From Acuticoccus sp051016205 (GTDB lineage: Bacteria; Pseudomonadota; Alphaproteobacteria; Rhizobiales; Amorphaceae), in the NCBI GenBank assembly GCA_051016205.1, contig CP136534.1, forward strand, positions 2,108,001-2,172,000: a stretch of 64,000 bases of DNA, read 5' to 3'. The position numbers and the translations under genes are program-made. Numbering within the stretch: position 1 is the first letter of the stretch; each line of letters starts with the position of its first letter. Below are positions 9,549 to 18,759 of this stretch, piece after piece. Below the pieces are notes generated by a model. The model did not search any database, was not told where the DNA came from, and worked only from the letters and a program-made list of their open reading frames with translations.

Positions 9549-10265
9549 ATGGTTGAAGGCGCGGAAAGTCCCGACACCGCTCGGGTCCTGTTGGTCGACG
9601 ACGATGTGGACGGCACCGAACAGATCAGCCAGTTCCTGCAGTCCCGCGGATTCACCGTCGACAAAGCGCCCGATGTTCCAACGGCACGTCGGCTCATCGC
9701 GGAGCAAGACTACGACTTTTTCGTCCTCGACATCGTCATGCCGGGCACCAGTGGCAAAGTTCTTTGCCGGGAGATCGCCACACACTCCGATGCAGCCATC
9801 ATCATGGCAAGCTCACTGAGCGATGATGCCGAGAGGATCAGTCTTCTAGAAATTGGTGCCGACGACTACATCGTCAAACCTTACAATCCGCTGGAGTTGC
9901 TTGCGCGCATTCGTGCGGTGATGCGGCGGCGGCACGCCAATCCCAAGGGCGCGGCACGGCTGTCGCGGTTCGGTCCATGGGAACTGGTGGAGGATGAGCG
10001 TCATCTGCGCCATGATGATGGCCGCATCGTCACATTGACGTCGAGCGAAGCTGAAGTGATCCGCCACTTTGCGGCGAACCCTGGGGTGCTCCTTAGCCGC
10101 GAAGATCTTCTCGCTGTGGCACGGGTGCGCCAGCACGGGGGTGCCGGGGATCGCAGCATCGATGCGTTGATCCGGCGGCTGCGCACCAAGGTGGAAGAGA
10201 ACCCCAGCGATCCCACCTTGATCCAAACAGTCTGGGGCCAAGGCTACGTTCTGCGCCCAGGCTGA
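9549..10265 (+). CDS. OmpR/PhoB-family response regulator
   Basis: A 238-residue two-domain regulator. The receiver domain (about residues 11-125) has the acidic pair in LLVDDDVD, phospho-acceptor Asp61 in FFVLDIVMPG and the conserved Lys in YIVKPYNP. The C-terminal winged helix (about 140-236) ends DALIRRLRTKVEENPSDPTLIQTVWGQGYVL, a textbook OmpR-type recognition helix and wing. No histidine kinase gene is adjacent, so it is an orphan here. It follows the peroxidase by 74 bases and precedes a type I secretion locus by 280 bases; it could regulate either, but that is inference. Confidence 0.93.
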   Translation: MVEGAESPDTARVLLVDDDVDGTEQISQFLQSRGFTVDKAPDVPTARRLIAEQDYDFFVLDIVMPGTSGKVLCREIATHSDAAIIMASSLSDDAERISLLEIGADDYIVKPYNPLELLARIRAVMRRRHANPKGAARLSRFGPWELVEDERHLRHDDGRIVTLTSSEAEVIRHFAANPGVLLSREDLLAVARVRQHGGAGDRSIDALIRRLRTKVEENPSDPTLIQTVWGQGYVLRPG

Positions 10266-10544
10266 TCCCGTGCCCCAATGCGCACACGTTCGCGCCCGTC
10301 CTAAACCGTTCAGCGATTGGTCGCGCGTGCGCGCGGACCGGGTGCGGCTGCGCTTGCGCTCTTGCCGTGCGTTCGGGATATGCATAAGTATTGAAGGCGA
10401 CTTTGTTGGAAACGCCTCCCCTGTTGTAGAGATGTTGGTTTGTAACAAAGTTCGACAATTGCAGTCTTCGTAGATGTAGTCGATTGTGATGGCGCAAGGG
10501 GTCACTTAGGTATCTGCCACAGATTTTGAGCAGAGGGCCTCACG

Positions 10545-12353
10545 ATGAAATCCGTTTCCAAGTTGCATCCTCAGTTGACTGCTGTTCGCAAAGTCCTTGC
10601 CGGCCGTCTGGTGGCGATCGGGGTGTTCAGCGGCATCGTCAATCTTTTGATGCTGACAGGACCGCTCTTCATGTTGCAGGTCTATGACCGCGTTCTGACA
10701 AGCCAAAGTGTTGATACGCTCTTGGCCCTCGCGGGTTTGGCGGTGGGCCTTTACCTCTTCATGGCCATCATCGATGCGGTGAGATCGCGCGTGCTTGTGG
10801 CGATGGGCCACCGTTTCGAGCAGCAACTGGCGGGGGCCGCGTTCGCCCACACGGTCGCCGCGCCCCTTTCAAAGGTGCCCCATGACCGCCGGTCAGGCGG
10901 CAGTGACGCCATCAATGATGTGGCACAGGTCCGTGGTTTCCTGACAGGCCAGGGCGCCACCGCACTTTTCGACCTTCCTTGGATCCCCGTATACTTCGGC
11001 ATTGTCTTTTCGCTGCACCTTTGGCTCGGCCTGGTCGGGATTTTGGGCGGCGTGGTGCTGGTGACCATTGCCATCATCACCGACGTGGCGGTGCGCAAAG
11101 CCACCCGCGCCCAAGCAGAGCATGCCACCCGACGCGGCAGGATTGCTGAAGCTGGCCGGCGCAATGCCGACCTCATTCGCGCCATGGGCATGAACGACAA
11201 TCTCAGCAACACGTGGCAGAGCCTTAACGACAACTATCTTGGTGCCAGCGCACGTGCGGCCAACACGGTCGGTCTGTCGGCAAGCCTGACCAAGGTCTTT
11301 CGGCTGGCCCTTCAATCCGCCGTTCTGGCAGTCGGGGCGTACCTTGCCATCCAACATGCCATCTCGCCGGGGGCGATGATCGCCGCGTCCATCATCATGG
11401 CGCGCGGTCTGCAGCCCATCGAGACCCTTGTGGGCAGTTGGAGGGCGATGGTTGCTGCTGAACGCGCCTGGCGTGGCCTCAAGGCCAAGCTGTCAGGGCC
11501 TGCCGAACCGCAGTGCATCGACCTGCCGGCACCGCGGGCCAGCTTGACCGTGGACGGTCTCGCGGTGGTGCCCCCGGGCGCAACCTCACCGTCGCTGCGT
11601 GGTGTCAGCTTCACGTTGAACGCCGGGGAGTCCCTTGCCGTTATCGGCGCTACGGGGGGTGGCAAGTCGACACTTGCCCGTGCGCTGGTGGGGGCTTGGG
11701 CGCCTGCCATGGGCAGCGTTCGCCTGGATGGCGTCGCGCTGGAACATTATCGCCCACAGACGCTGGGCGCTGAGGTCGGCTTTCTGTCCCAGGACGTTGA
11801 GCTGTTTGAGGGCACCATTGCGCAGAACATTGCCCGGTTCGACCCGCAGGCGCGCGACGAGGCGGTCGTCGCCGCCGCCAAGGCCGCCCGTGTCCACGAC
11901 CTCGTGTCCACCTTTCCCGACGGCTACAACACCGATGTTGGCGAACGGGGCACCGCCCTGTCCGGCGGCCAGCGCCAGCGCCTTGCGCTTGCACGGGCCC
12001 TTTACAACGATCCATTCCTCGTTGTCCTGGATGAGCCGAACTCAAACCTCGACATGGCCGGCGAGATGGCCCTCAACGAGGCCATTCAGTCTGCCAGGGC
12101 CCGCGGTGCGATCGTGGTTGTGGTCGCCCACAGAGCCGGGTCACTGGCTGTGGCGGACAAGGTCCTCGTGGTTGAGAACGGGCAGGCTGTGGACTTCGGG
12201 CCGCGCGATGAGGTGCTGAAGCGCTGTGCCGAGCGCGACGGTGCCAATGTGAAGCGCCCCCAGCCTGCACCGCCCGCCAAAGCGCCCATCCAGGTGATCC
12301 GCGGCAGCGTCGACCCATTGGAACCGGCGCCGGCACACCAAGCCGCCGCCTGA
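10545..12353 (+). CDS. Type I secretion system ABC transporter (PrtD/HlyB class)
   Basis: A 602-residue exporter half-molecule: an N-terminal six-helix membrane domain (about 20-310) with the PrtD-type LLMLTGPLFMLQVYDRVLTS and MARGLQPIETLVGSWR, then an ATPase domain with Walker A GATGGGKST, signature LSGGQRQRLALARALY and Walker B FLVVLDEPNSNLD. No peptidase C39 domain is present, as expected for transporters of C-terminally signalled RTX substrates. It uses ATP to drive protein export directly from cytoplasm to outside, together with the fusion protein encoded next and an outer-membrane TolC, which is not encoded in this window. The roughly 280 bases before it are A/T-richer and likely carry the promoter. 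Confidence 0.95.
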   Translation: MKSVSKLHPQLTAVRKVLAGRLVAIGVFSGIVNLLMLTGPLFMLQVYDRVLTSQSVDTLLALAGLAVGLYLFMAIIDAVRSRVLVAMGHRFEQQLAGAAFAHTVAAPLSKVPHDRRSGGSDAINDVAQVRGFLTGQGATALFDLPWIPVYFGIVFSLHLWLGLVGILGGVVLVTIAIITDVAVRKATRAQAEHATRRGRIAEAGRRNADLIRAMGMNDNLSNTWQSLNDNYLGASARAANTVGLSASLTKVFRLALQSAVLAVGAYLAIQHAISPGAMIAASIIMARGLQPIETLVGSWRAMVAAERAWRGLKAKLSGPAEPQCIDLPAPRASLTVDGLAVVPPGATSPSLRGVSFTLNAGESLAVIGATGGGKSTLARALVGAWAPAMGSVRLDGVALEHYRPQTLGAEVGFLSQDVELFEGTIAQNIARFDPQARDEAVVAAAKAARVHDLVSTFPDGYNTDVGERGTALSGGQRQRLALARALYNDPFLVVLDEPNSNLDMAGEMALNEAIQSARARGAIVVVVAHRAGSLAVADKVLVVENGQAVDFGPRDEVLKRCAERDGANVKRPQPAPPAKAPIQVIRGSVDPLEPAPAHQAAA

Positions 12354-12444
12354 TCCCTGCGGCACCAACCGTGCCCTGCGCAGGCCGTGCCGCTCCCCTC
12401 ATCCCAAGCATAGCCTCTGCCAAAGCAAACATACGGAGAGAACA

Positions 12445-13776
12445 ATGAAAGATGTTTCCAACACCACGCCTGTTGCCAACGGTTTTGTCGACAGGTCCCG
12501 TCACGCCATTGCCATTGGCCTCGTCGCGAGCGTCCTGCTGGTGGGCGGGTTCGGAAGCTGGGCGGCCTCCGCCAAACTGTCTGGCGCCGTCGTCACCCAT
12601 GGCAAAGTGGTCGTCGCGTCAGACTTGAAAATGGTGCAGCACCCCGACGGTGGGATTGTGGGCGCCATCCATGTGAAAAACGGCGATCGGGTCGCGGCAG
12701 GCGACGTCGTGCTCACCCTGGATGATGCCCTGTTGAAGGCCAACCGGACCTTGGTCGATGACCAGCTGGTGGCCCTTGATGCAAAGCTCGCCCGCTTGAC
12801 GGCCGAACGGGATGGCCGCACCGACCTTGAACTTTCCGAGGAATTGGCCGCGCGCCGGGGCGAGGACAAAATCGACCACGCGCTCGCCGCGCAACGCGCT
12901 GTGATGGATGCGCGCAAGATGACTTTTGCGGGCGAGGCCTCCGCGCTCAGAGAACAAATTGCGCAACGTCAGCAGGAAATCGATGGCCTGACGTCACAGC
13001 GCAAGGCCAAGGACGAAGAAGTCGCACTCATCGAAGATGAGCTCGTCGGGCTCGACACACTTTACAATAAAGGCCTTGTGCCGAAGACCCGCATTACCGC
13101 GTTAAAGCGTGAGCGTACTGCGCTGCTTGGGGCCAGCGGCTCACTCTCCTCGCAAATCGCAGTGGCACGTGGGCGCATCAGCGAGATCCAGCTGCAGATC
13201 TTGCAGCTAGAGAAAACAACGACGCGGGAGGTGATGAGCGAAATCTCCTCGTTGCTGCCGCAGATGGCGCAGTTGAAGGAACGCCGGGCTGCCGCGGACC
13301 TACAGCTCGCACGGGTGGATGTGCGTGCGCCTGTGGATGGTATTGTTCACGAGCTTTCCGCCCATACCGTCGGTGGCGTTGTGGCCGCTGGCCAGACTTT
13401 GATGCAGCTCGTGCCCGATGCCGACACGCTGGTGGTGTCTGCCAACGTTGCGCCCGAGGACATCAACAACGTCACATTGGGTCAAGCCTCAGCCCTTGTG
13501 ATCAGTGCGTTCGACCAGAAGGTTCTGCCCCGGCTCGACAGCACGGTGACGTTTGTCTCGCCGGACCTCAAGACCGACCCCGCCACAGGGATCAGCAGCT
13601 ACGAGGTCCGCGTCACATTGGACGACAACGCTGCGGTGGAGTTGGCCGACCGTAACTTGGCGTTGCTGCCGGGTATGCCGGCGGAAGTGTACATGGCCAC
13701 AGGCGAGCGCACCATGGCCAACTACCTCCTCGATCCCCTCGCCAAGCAAATCCGCAATACTTTCCGCGAACCCTGA
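12445..13776 (+). CDS. Type I secretion membrane fusion protein (HlyD/PrtE family)
   Basis: A 443-residue protein with one N-terminal transmembrane segment (about residues 20-45, GLVASVLLVGGFGSWAASA), a lipoyl-like start (GKVVVASDLKMVQHPDGGIV), a long coiled-coil region (about 100-290) rich in Leu/Glu/Arg/Gln, and a beta-barrel C-terminus with VRAPVDGIVHELSAHTVGGV and LPGMPAEVYMATGERT. It bridges the inner-membrane ABC exporter to TolC across the periplasm. It lies 92 bases after the ABC gene and is followed by a strong terminator, so the two exporter genes form one operon. Confidence 0.94.
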   Translation: MKDVSNTTPVANGFVDRSRHAIAIGLVASVLLVGGFGSWAASAKLSGAVVTHGKVVVASDLKMVQHPDGGIVGAIHVKNGDRVAAGDVVLTLDDALLKANRTLVDDQLVALDAKLARLTAERDGRTDLELSEELAARRGEDKIDHALAAQRAVMDARKMTFAGEASALREQIAQRQQEIDGLTSQRKAKDEEVALIEDELVGLDTLYNKGLVPKTRITALKRERTALLGASGSLSSQIAVARGRISEIQLQILQLEKTTTREVMSEISSLLPQMAQLKERRAAADLQLARVDVRAPVDGIVHELSAHTVGGVVAAGQTLMQLVPDADTLVVSANVAPEDINNVTLGQASALVISAFDQKVLPRLDSTVTFVSPDLKTDPATGISSYEVRVTLDDNAAVELADRNLALLPGMPAEVYMATGERTMANYLLDPLAKQIRNTFREP

Positions 13777-13820
13777 GGGGGAGTGCCACGCGCCGGCGCG
13801 CCGGCCACAGACGGCACAAC

Positions 13821-13862
13821 AAAGCAAGGGCCGGCACCGCAAACGGTGCCGGCCCTTGCTTT
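13821..13862 (+). terminator. Strong intrinsic terminator after the type I secretion genes
   Basis: A perfect 19-bp inverted repeat (13821-13839 with 13844-13862) around a four-base loop, the stem ending in a short T run. It lies about 45 bases after the fusion protein stop and separates the exporter operon from the RTX gene. Confidence 0.85.
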
Positions 13863-14111
13863 TGGCCGTGCGGTGGGCGGGCGTTGCTTTGAGCGGTGTT
13901 GGTCGGCTCAGGGGGGTCGATCTGAGCCGAAACGGCTTTGGCGATCGGCTTGCGCGGTCATCGAAGAGGTCTGTCAAACATTGTCACATCTTGGCAGTGA
14001 TTCCGGAGTTGCAGCATTCTCAGAGTATATTATTAAAGTATTGCCTTCGACCGAACGAAATCGAAGGACAAGATGTAATATTAACACCAGTTCATGATAG
14101 GATCATCTACG

Positions 14112-16652
14112 ATGAATACGTTCACATCTCTTGGGATGGACCACAGCCTGGCCGACCCCATCAACCTGTTTGGCACCGACCCCGTTGACCCGGTCAGTGT
14201 GGACGCCACCGTGCCGCTCAATCCGCCGTTCGCGCCCGCCGCGGACAACGATCCGGCGGCCGTTCAGCCGCTCCCTGCGGACGGCATGAACCCGTCCGTA
14301 ACCACCATCGGTGCCGAGCCGGTGTCGCCCTCCACAACGGCGACGGCAAGCGACAACAACACCGCGGGCGCATCTGGACTGACGGCAATGCCGCAAACGA
14401 CTGCCGCGACCACCTCAACAGTCGTGGAGGCATCGCAGAACGCATTCTACTCGGACCATCAGTGGAACTTACTCGTCGATCTCGGCCTTACGAAGTACGT
14501 TGTCGATGACATGATGATTGGTCCGACCATCGGCACCAATTCCGCCACTCATGACATTGCTGTCGTCGCAAAAGACAAGATGATTGACGATTACTATAAA
14601 TATGCCATCACACACCAACACGTCGACCTCATCTCCAAAGGGATCTGGCAGTGGGACGGATCAACCAATGAGATTAATGTCCAGGACATGTCTGAGTGGT
14701 CGCTCGAAAGAACGAAGCCCAACGTTTGGCATACAAAATACAGTGTATACGGCGCTTTTGATGCCAGCGACGCCACCGAAGCGGTCACGTTCAATGGCTT
14801 GACCTGGAACAAATGGTACTCAGCATACGGAAACGCTTGGGGAAATGGCGCAGGCGGAACACTTGGTGACCGCGTCGGCTCAAACGGGCATCACCTCAAC
14901 CACGCGTATGGCAATGTTTTCAAGGGTGGCGACTATGGCAACACCGTCTATGGGGGCCAGTATGCAGACACACTGATTGGTGGACAAGGGGATGATGAGA
15001 TCCACGGTGTCGACGGTGACAACGTTCTGTACGGTGTCGGCGGGAACAACCTGATCTACGGCGGCGATGGCAACTCAACAATTTTCGGCGGCTCTGGCGA
15101 CGACTTTATTCGCACAGGAGCCGGTGACAACTCTGTTGTTTTGGCCAACGGGAACAACTGGGTTGTCGCAGAACAAAATGAACTTGACGGCTCCAGTTAC
15201 AGCAACACGCTGATTTCTGGTTCCGGCACGGACACGTTCGTGATTGGCAACATTCCACCTGCCCAAACCACGACCACGTCCACCATGGACGAGTGGGCCG
15301 TCGGTCTCACAGGGAGCGTCGGGATTGACTTTGGTAAGGATTTGTTTGGCTTCGGCCTCGACACCATAGGCGTCGTGAACCCGTTGTGGGGCATGATGGC
15401 GGATGCGGCTGGGGATCTCCTGTCGGCTCTGTTTGGCGGTATACCGTCCACAGTGGTCGAAACCACTGAGTATCCTGTGTTTTCGGCCACGACCATCAAC
15501 AATTTCAACCCACTCTCTGACCGGCTATTGTTCCCAGCGTCTGGTGACGATGTGAACCTTTCGTTTCGTGTAGACAAAAATGGGTATGATTTAACAGTCT
15601 ACGACTACAATACGAATGACGTCGTGTGTTACATCAATTTTGCTTCCAATGAGGAGATTTTTGGAACAACAGGCTCACTGACCAGCGCAGAAAAAACAGC
15701 CTTTGCGCAATCCTTGCTGTCGAGCACCCTGGTTGTGGGCGGAAATGGCATAACGATTGGCGCAGGGTACGAGACCGACAACTTTTCGATCTCCGCCAAC
15801 GATTTGGAAACCGTGAATAATCTTTCCGAAGAACTTGGCTCGGGGACCTATGTGTTTGCTGGTGCTTGGGATGGAAATGTCTGCCTCGGCGATCAGGTCA
15901 ACGAGTACATCTTTGGTACCGATCACGGGGACATTCTTGGCGCTTTTGACATCAATGGCGATTCGATCAATGCGAGTTATGGCGGTGGAATGCACTTTTA
16001 CGGCTTCTCTGGTAACAATTACTACTTCGGTGGCACCACCGGACACGACCTATTTTTCGGTGGTGATGATGAGGCCTATTCGGACACAGTGTCGTATCAG
16101 TACGCCGAAGCAGCCATCCATGTCGACATGACGGACAAGAGTCTTGACAGCAACAACAAATCCCATGGATTAAAATACACTGTCGATGTTCAGCTCACCG
16201 CTGACGACTATGACTATCTCTGGAATGTTGAGAATATCGCAGGCACAGCGTATGACGATGAGATTATTGGCGATGAAAACGGCAATACGTTCTACAGCAC
16301 TGGTGGTGCCAATACATGGACCGGGACCGGTGGATCGAATGTCTTCCACCTCAACGGCGGGTCAGTGAATATCAAAGACTTCTCTGCTCAGAGTGATACC
16401 ATCGTCTTGCATAAGTTGGCATACGTGGAAAGTTCAGTGAACTATCAAGGCAACCTGAAGTGGGTTGAAAGCGAAGAGCAGTGGACGCTCTACGACCAAA
16501 AAAACGATGACTCGGTCCTTGTAACGCTCGACAAGAGCGGTGGCTTTGATGACGCACCCGAGGTGACCTTGATCATGAATAACGGTGGAGAGAAAGTGTT
16601 TACGCCCAAAGTCGTTGCTTTCGATGCGTTCAATTACGACCTCGTTGCCTAG
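14112..16652 (+). CDS. Large acidic RTX-like protein, probable type I secretion substrate
   Basis: The ATG at 14112 (AGGA nine bases upstream) gives 846 residues; an in-frame ATG at 14094 lacks a ribosome binding site. The first ~110 residues are Ala/Pro/Thr-rich and disordered-looking. Around residues 270-350 is a block of Gly-Asp nonapeptide repeats (VYGGQYADTLIGGQGDDEIH, IYGGDGNSTIFGGSGDDFI), the calcium-binding beta-roll signature. Further, looser repeats occur later (AYDDEIIGDENGNTF). No signal peptide or cysteine-rich region is present, the protein is strongly acidic, and it ends with a hydrophobic tail (VVAFDAFNYDLVA), all typical of C-terminally signalled type I substrates. Two stretches match nothing I recognise. 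Placement directly after the exporter makes it the likely cargo. Base composition is less GC-rich than neighbours. Confidence 0.82.
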   Translation: MNTFTSLGMDHSLADPINLFGTDPVDPVSVDATVPLNPPFAPAADNDPAAVQPLPADGMNPSVTTIGAEPVSPSTTATASDNNTAGASGLTAMPQTTAATTSTVVEASQNAFYSDHQWNLLVDLGLTKYVVDDMMIGPTIGTNSATHDIAVVAKDKMIDDYYKYAITHQHVDLISKGIWQWDGSTNEINVQDMSEWSLERTKPNVWHTKYSVYGAFDASDATEAVTFNGLTWNKWYSAYGNAWGNGAGGTLGDRVGSNGHHLNHAYGNVFKGGDYGNTVYGGQYADTLIGGQGDDEIHGVDGDNVLYGVGGNNLIYGGDGNSTIFGGSGDDFIRTGAGDNSVVLANGNNWVVAEQNELDGSSYSNTLISGSGTDTFVIGNIPPAQTTTTSTMDEWAVGLTGSVGIDFGKDLFGFGLDTIGVVNPLWGMMADAAGDLLSALFGGIPSTVVETTEYPVFSATTINNFNPLSDRLLFPASGDDVNLSFRVDKNGYDLTVYDYNTNDVVCYINFASNEEIFGTTGSLTSAEKTAFAQSLLSSTLVVGGNGITIGAGYETDNFSISANDLETVNNLSEELGSGTYVFAGAWDGNVCLGDQVNEYIFGTDHGDILGAFDINGDSINASYGGGMHFYGFSGNNYYFGGTTGHDLFFGGDDEAYSDTVSYQYAEAAIHVDMTDKSLDSNNKSHGLKYTVDVQLTADDYDYLWNVENIAGTAYDDEIIGDENGNTFYSTGGANTWTGTGGSNVFHLNGGSVNIKDFSAQSDTIVLHKLAYVESSVNYQGNLKWVESEEQWTLYDQKNDDSVLVTLDKSGGFDDAPEVTLIMNNGGEKVFTPKVVAFDAFNYDLVA

Positions 16653-16658
16653 ATTACG

Positions 16659-16688
16659 TCTCGATCGGATGAAGACATCCGATCGAGA
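16659..16688 (+). terminator. Stem-loop after the RTX gene
   Basis: A perfect 13-bp inverted repeat with loop AAGA, beginning seven bases after the RTX stop codon. There is no strong T run, so it may terminate weakly or protect the mRNA 3' end. Confidence 0.6.
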
Positions 16689-16937
16689 TAAGGCTGCCTT
16701 ACAATAAAAGTGTAGGACGTCTCCTCGGACGTGGTAGCCTATAACTTGATGCTGATACGCACTGACCGGCGGCGACGTGTTGCCGCCGGTTCCGACCACC
16801 GCTCGGAACGGACGACATCGGCGTCAAAGACGACTTTGGTCCAAAGTTCGCCACCTCGCCCAGCACACCCGAGCGCCGGTGTCGCCCCAACCTTCCCAAC
16901 GCTTTCGTTCGACCATGACGCCGTCACCGCACAACCC

Positions 16938-17888
16938 TCATGCCGGCGCCTCGCCGGAATAGGTCGCGCGCAAGTCTGCGAGCGGAACGTCGGTCCAGGA
17001 CCAGAAATCCCATTCGGGTCCGAACACATCCACTTTCATGGCTCTGCCCCGCGCCCAGGCGTGCCAGAATTCGGCGGGGTCCATGGCGCCCTTAGCCGAC
17101 ATGGCCACGTCGTTGATCTTGATGTCGAGGTGCCAGGAAAAGATCACCGGCAGGATATGTCCGGAGATCGGGCGCAACCGGTGCATGCCCGCTGTGAAGG
17201 TGGACACCAAGATCTCGCCGCGCGGCGTCGTATCGTAGCCAGAAAATACGTGTGAGGAGTCGTGGGGAAGTGAGAACGCAGCGTTGAGCGCATCGGGCTC
17301 ACCGGGCACAGCGTAACTGTTGTGATCGAAGTGGTCGAGGAAGGCGCGGCCGAAGCTGCCATCGGGATTGTCGCCTAGGGCACGGAAGCGGGCGGCAAGG
17401 GCTGGATCTTCGCCGCCATCGCGATACGGCAGGAGCCACGCCATAATGTCCTGATCGTCCGACCATGGCTGCCTGGTGAGGGAGACCATGTTGTCTCGGA
17501 TCATGTGTGCGAGGGCGTGTTTGACCTCGCCGCAAAGGGCCTCGGCAATCTCATCAGTGAAGGCGGTCGAGACATCGAGCGCGCGCGCATAGGTCATGGC
17601 ACGCTCCATCTTTGCCTTGTCGAGCACACCGTCGATCAGTGCCATGATGACGATGAAGCTCACGGCCTCACGCCGCAGAGCATCCGTGGTCAGGGCGTTG
17701 GCAACGGCTGCGGGGTCGGCCGAGGGCAGGGCATCAAGATCGATGTCTTCGCGCAGCCCAAGCATCCAATGGCCGGCTGCCAGGAGGCTCGTCCGGTCAG
17801 CCTCCGTCAAGCCGTCGCCGCTTGCCGCCACATCGCGCATGGCAGACAGGATCGCGAGCGCCTCATCTGGTCGGGTCTCCATGGGCAT
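16938..17888 (-). CDS. TerB-like / COQ4-like fusion protein
   Basis: A 316-residue soluble protein starting at an ATG six bases after AGGGGG. The first ~120 residues are all-helical and acidic, resembling the TerB/DjlA-type helical domain (DGLTEADRTSLL, VIMALIDGVLDKAKMERAM). The C-terminal half resembles COQ4: LPHDSSHVFSGYDTTPRGE contains the COQ4 metal motif HDxxH-x11-E (H209, D210, H213, E225) and FSWHLDIKIN follows. COQ4 supports ubiquinone assembly and ring modification in mitochondria, and bacterial homologues are known. The role of this combined protein is unknown; a quinone or lipid-related function is inference. It stands alone on its strand, facing the RTX gene. Confidence 0.65.
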   Translation of the reverse strand: MPMETRPDEALAILSAMRDVAASGDGLTEADRTSLLAAGHWMLGLREDIDLDALPSADPAAVANALTTDALRREAVSFIVIMALIDGVLDKAKMERAMTYARALDVSTAFTDEIAEALCGEVKHALAHMIRDNMVSLTRQPWSDDQDIMAWLLPYRDGGEDPALAARFRALGDNPDGSFGRAFLDHFDHNSYAVPGEPDALNAAFSLPHDSSHVFSGYDTTPRGEILVSTFTAGMHRLRPISGHILPVIFSWHLDIKINDVAMSAKGAMDPAEFWHAWARGRAMKVDVFGPEWDFWSWTDVPLADLRATYSGEAPA

Positions 17889-18289
17889 ACTTTCCCCCTT
17901 CTTGTTTCTGCGCGCATGGGCGTGAAATCTTGGCTTGTCGATGTGTTAGAGCGTGAGCGTGCCAACAAATCTGCGCTGATCCGAAGCCGCGTCGACCAGG
18001 AAACCACACCCGCGTCGCTGCAACCAGTGACGCAACCGTCGGGGCGGCCCTTTCGGCCATCTCCCTTCGCCATTGTCATTGACGCACGAACCTTCGATTG
18101 AAGCGACCCAATGAACGTGGTTGACGATTTCAGGCCAAATCTGACCGAGACGCTCAATCGCCACGTTGTTGTTGATCGTTCGACTTCAAGGCGAGCATCG
18201 CTCTTCCAGATCGACCATGGCGTGTCGCCGCGGTCGACACCAAAAAAGCCGAATGAAGAGTGGATGACACCTGCGCCCAATGTGCCCAT
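17889..18289. other. Non-coding stretch
   Basis: About 400 bases with no convincing gene. A leftward frame at 18289 contains a short hydrophobic run (GTLGAGVIHSSFGFFGV), but the rest is not protein-like; it may be debris of the adjacent broken transporter. Confidence 0.4.
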
Positions 18290-18732
18290 GCCGGATCGGT
18301 GACCTTTTCTCCAACCCCTACTGGGGGTCGCTGATCGATCGGTTTGGCGAACGTGTGCTGTTGACGATCACCCTTCTCCTTTGGGCGGCGTTCATGGGAA
18401 TGGCCGCACTCTCCCACACGTTTTGACGCTCATTGTGGGGCAGGTGGCGTTTGGCCATTCCGTAGGCGTCAGCGTTCCGGCCCGGTCCGGGGCGGTGGGC
18501 CCATGGTTGCCATTCGCCCAGCGTGGCACGGCCTTGTCGCTGATGCTTGCGGCCGTTCCCATCTTTCTTGCCAGAGGGGGGCCGCTGCTCTCAAACCTCA
18601 TGCTTCCCGGCGAGCTTCACCCTGATGGACGCCCTTGGCTTTTCAGGGACGTTGGCGCTCGCCCTATTCCATCGGCCTGATGCGGATTTTCCACCCCGAA
18701 GCAGCGCGGGACTGGCACAGACGACCGCCTGA
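18290..18732 (+). pseudogene. Decayed fragment of an MFS transporter
   Basis: MFS-type sequence appears in successive frames. Frame one reads DLFSNPYWGSLIDRFGERVL, the classic loop between helices 2 and 3, then TITLLLWAAFMGMAALSHTF, and hits a stop at 18424. A second frame continues with LTLIVGQVAFGHSVGVSVPA, RSGAVGPWLPFAQRGTALSL and LMLAAVPIFLARGGPLLSNL, which fit MFS helices 4-5. A third frame near 18640-18730 reads as helix 6 plus loop (GTLALALFHRPDADFPPR). At least two frameshifts and the loss of the N-terminus and the second half show a dead gene. The substrate is unknown. Confidence 0.62.
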
Positions 18733-18759
18733 GCGCTGGCGAACCGCGACCGTCGCGCG

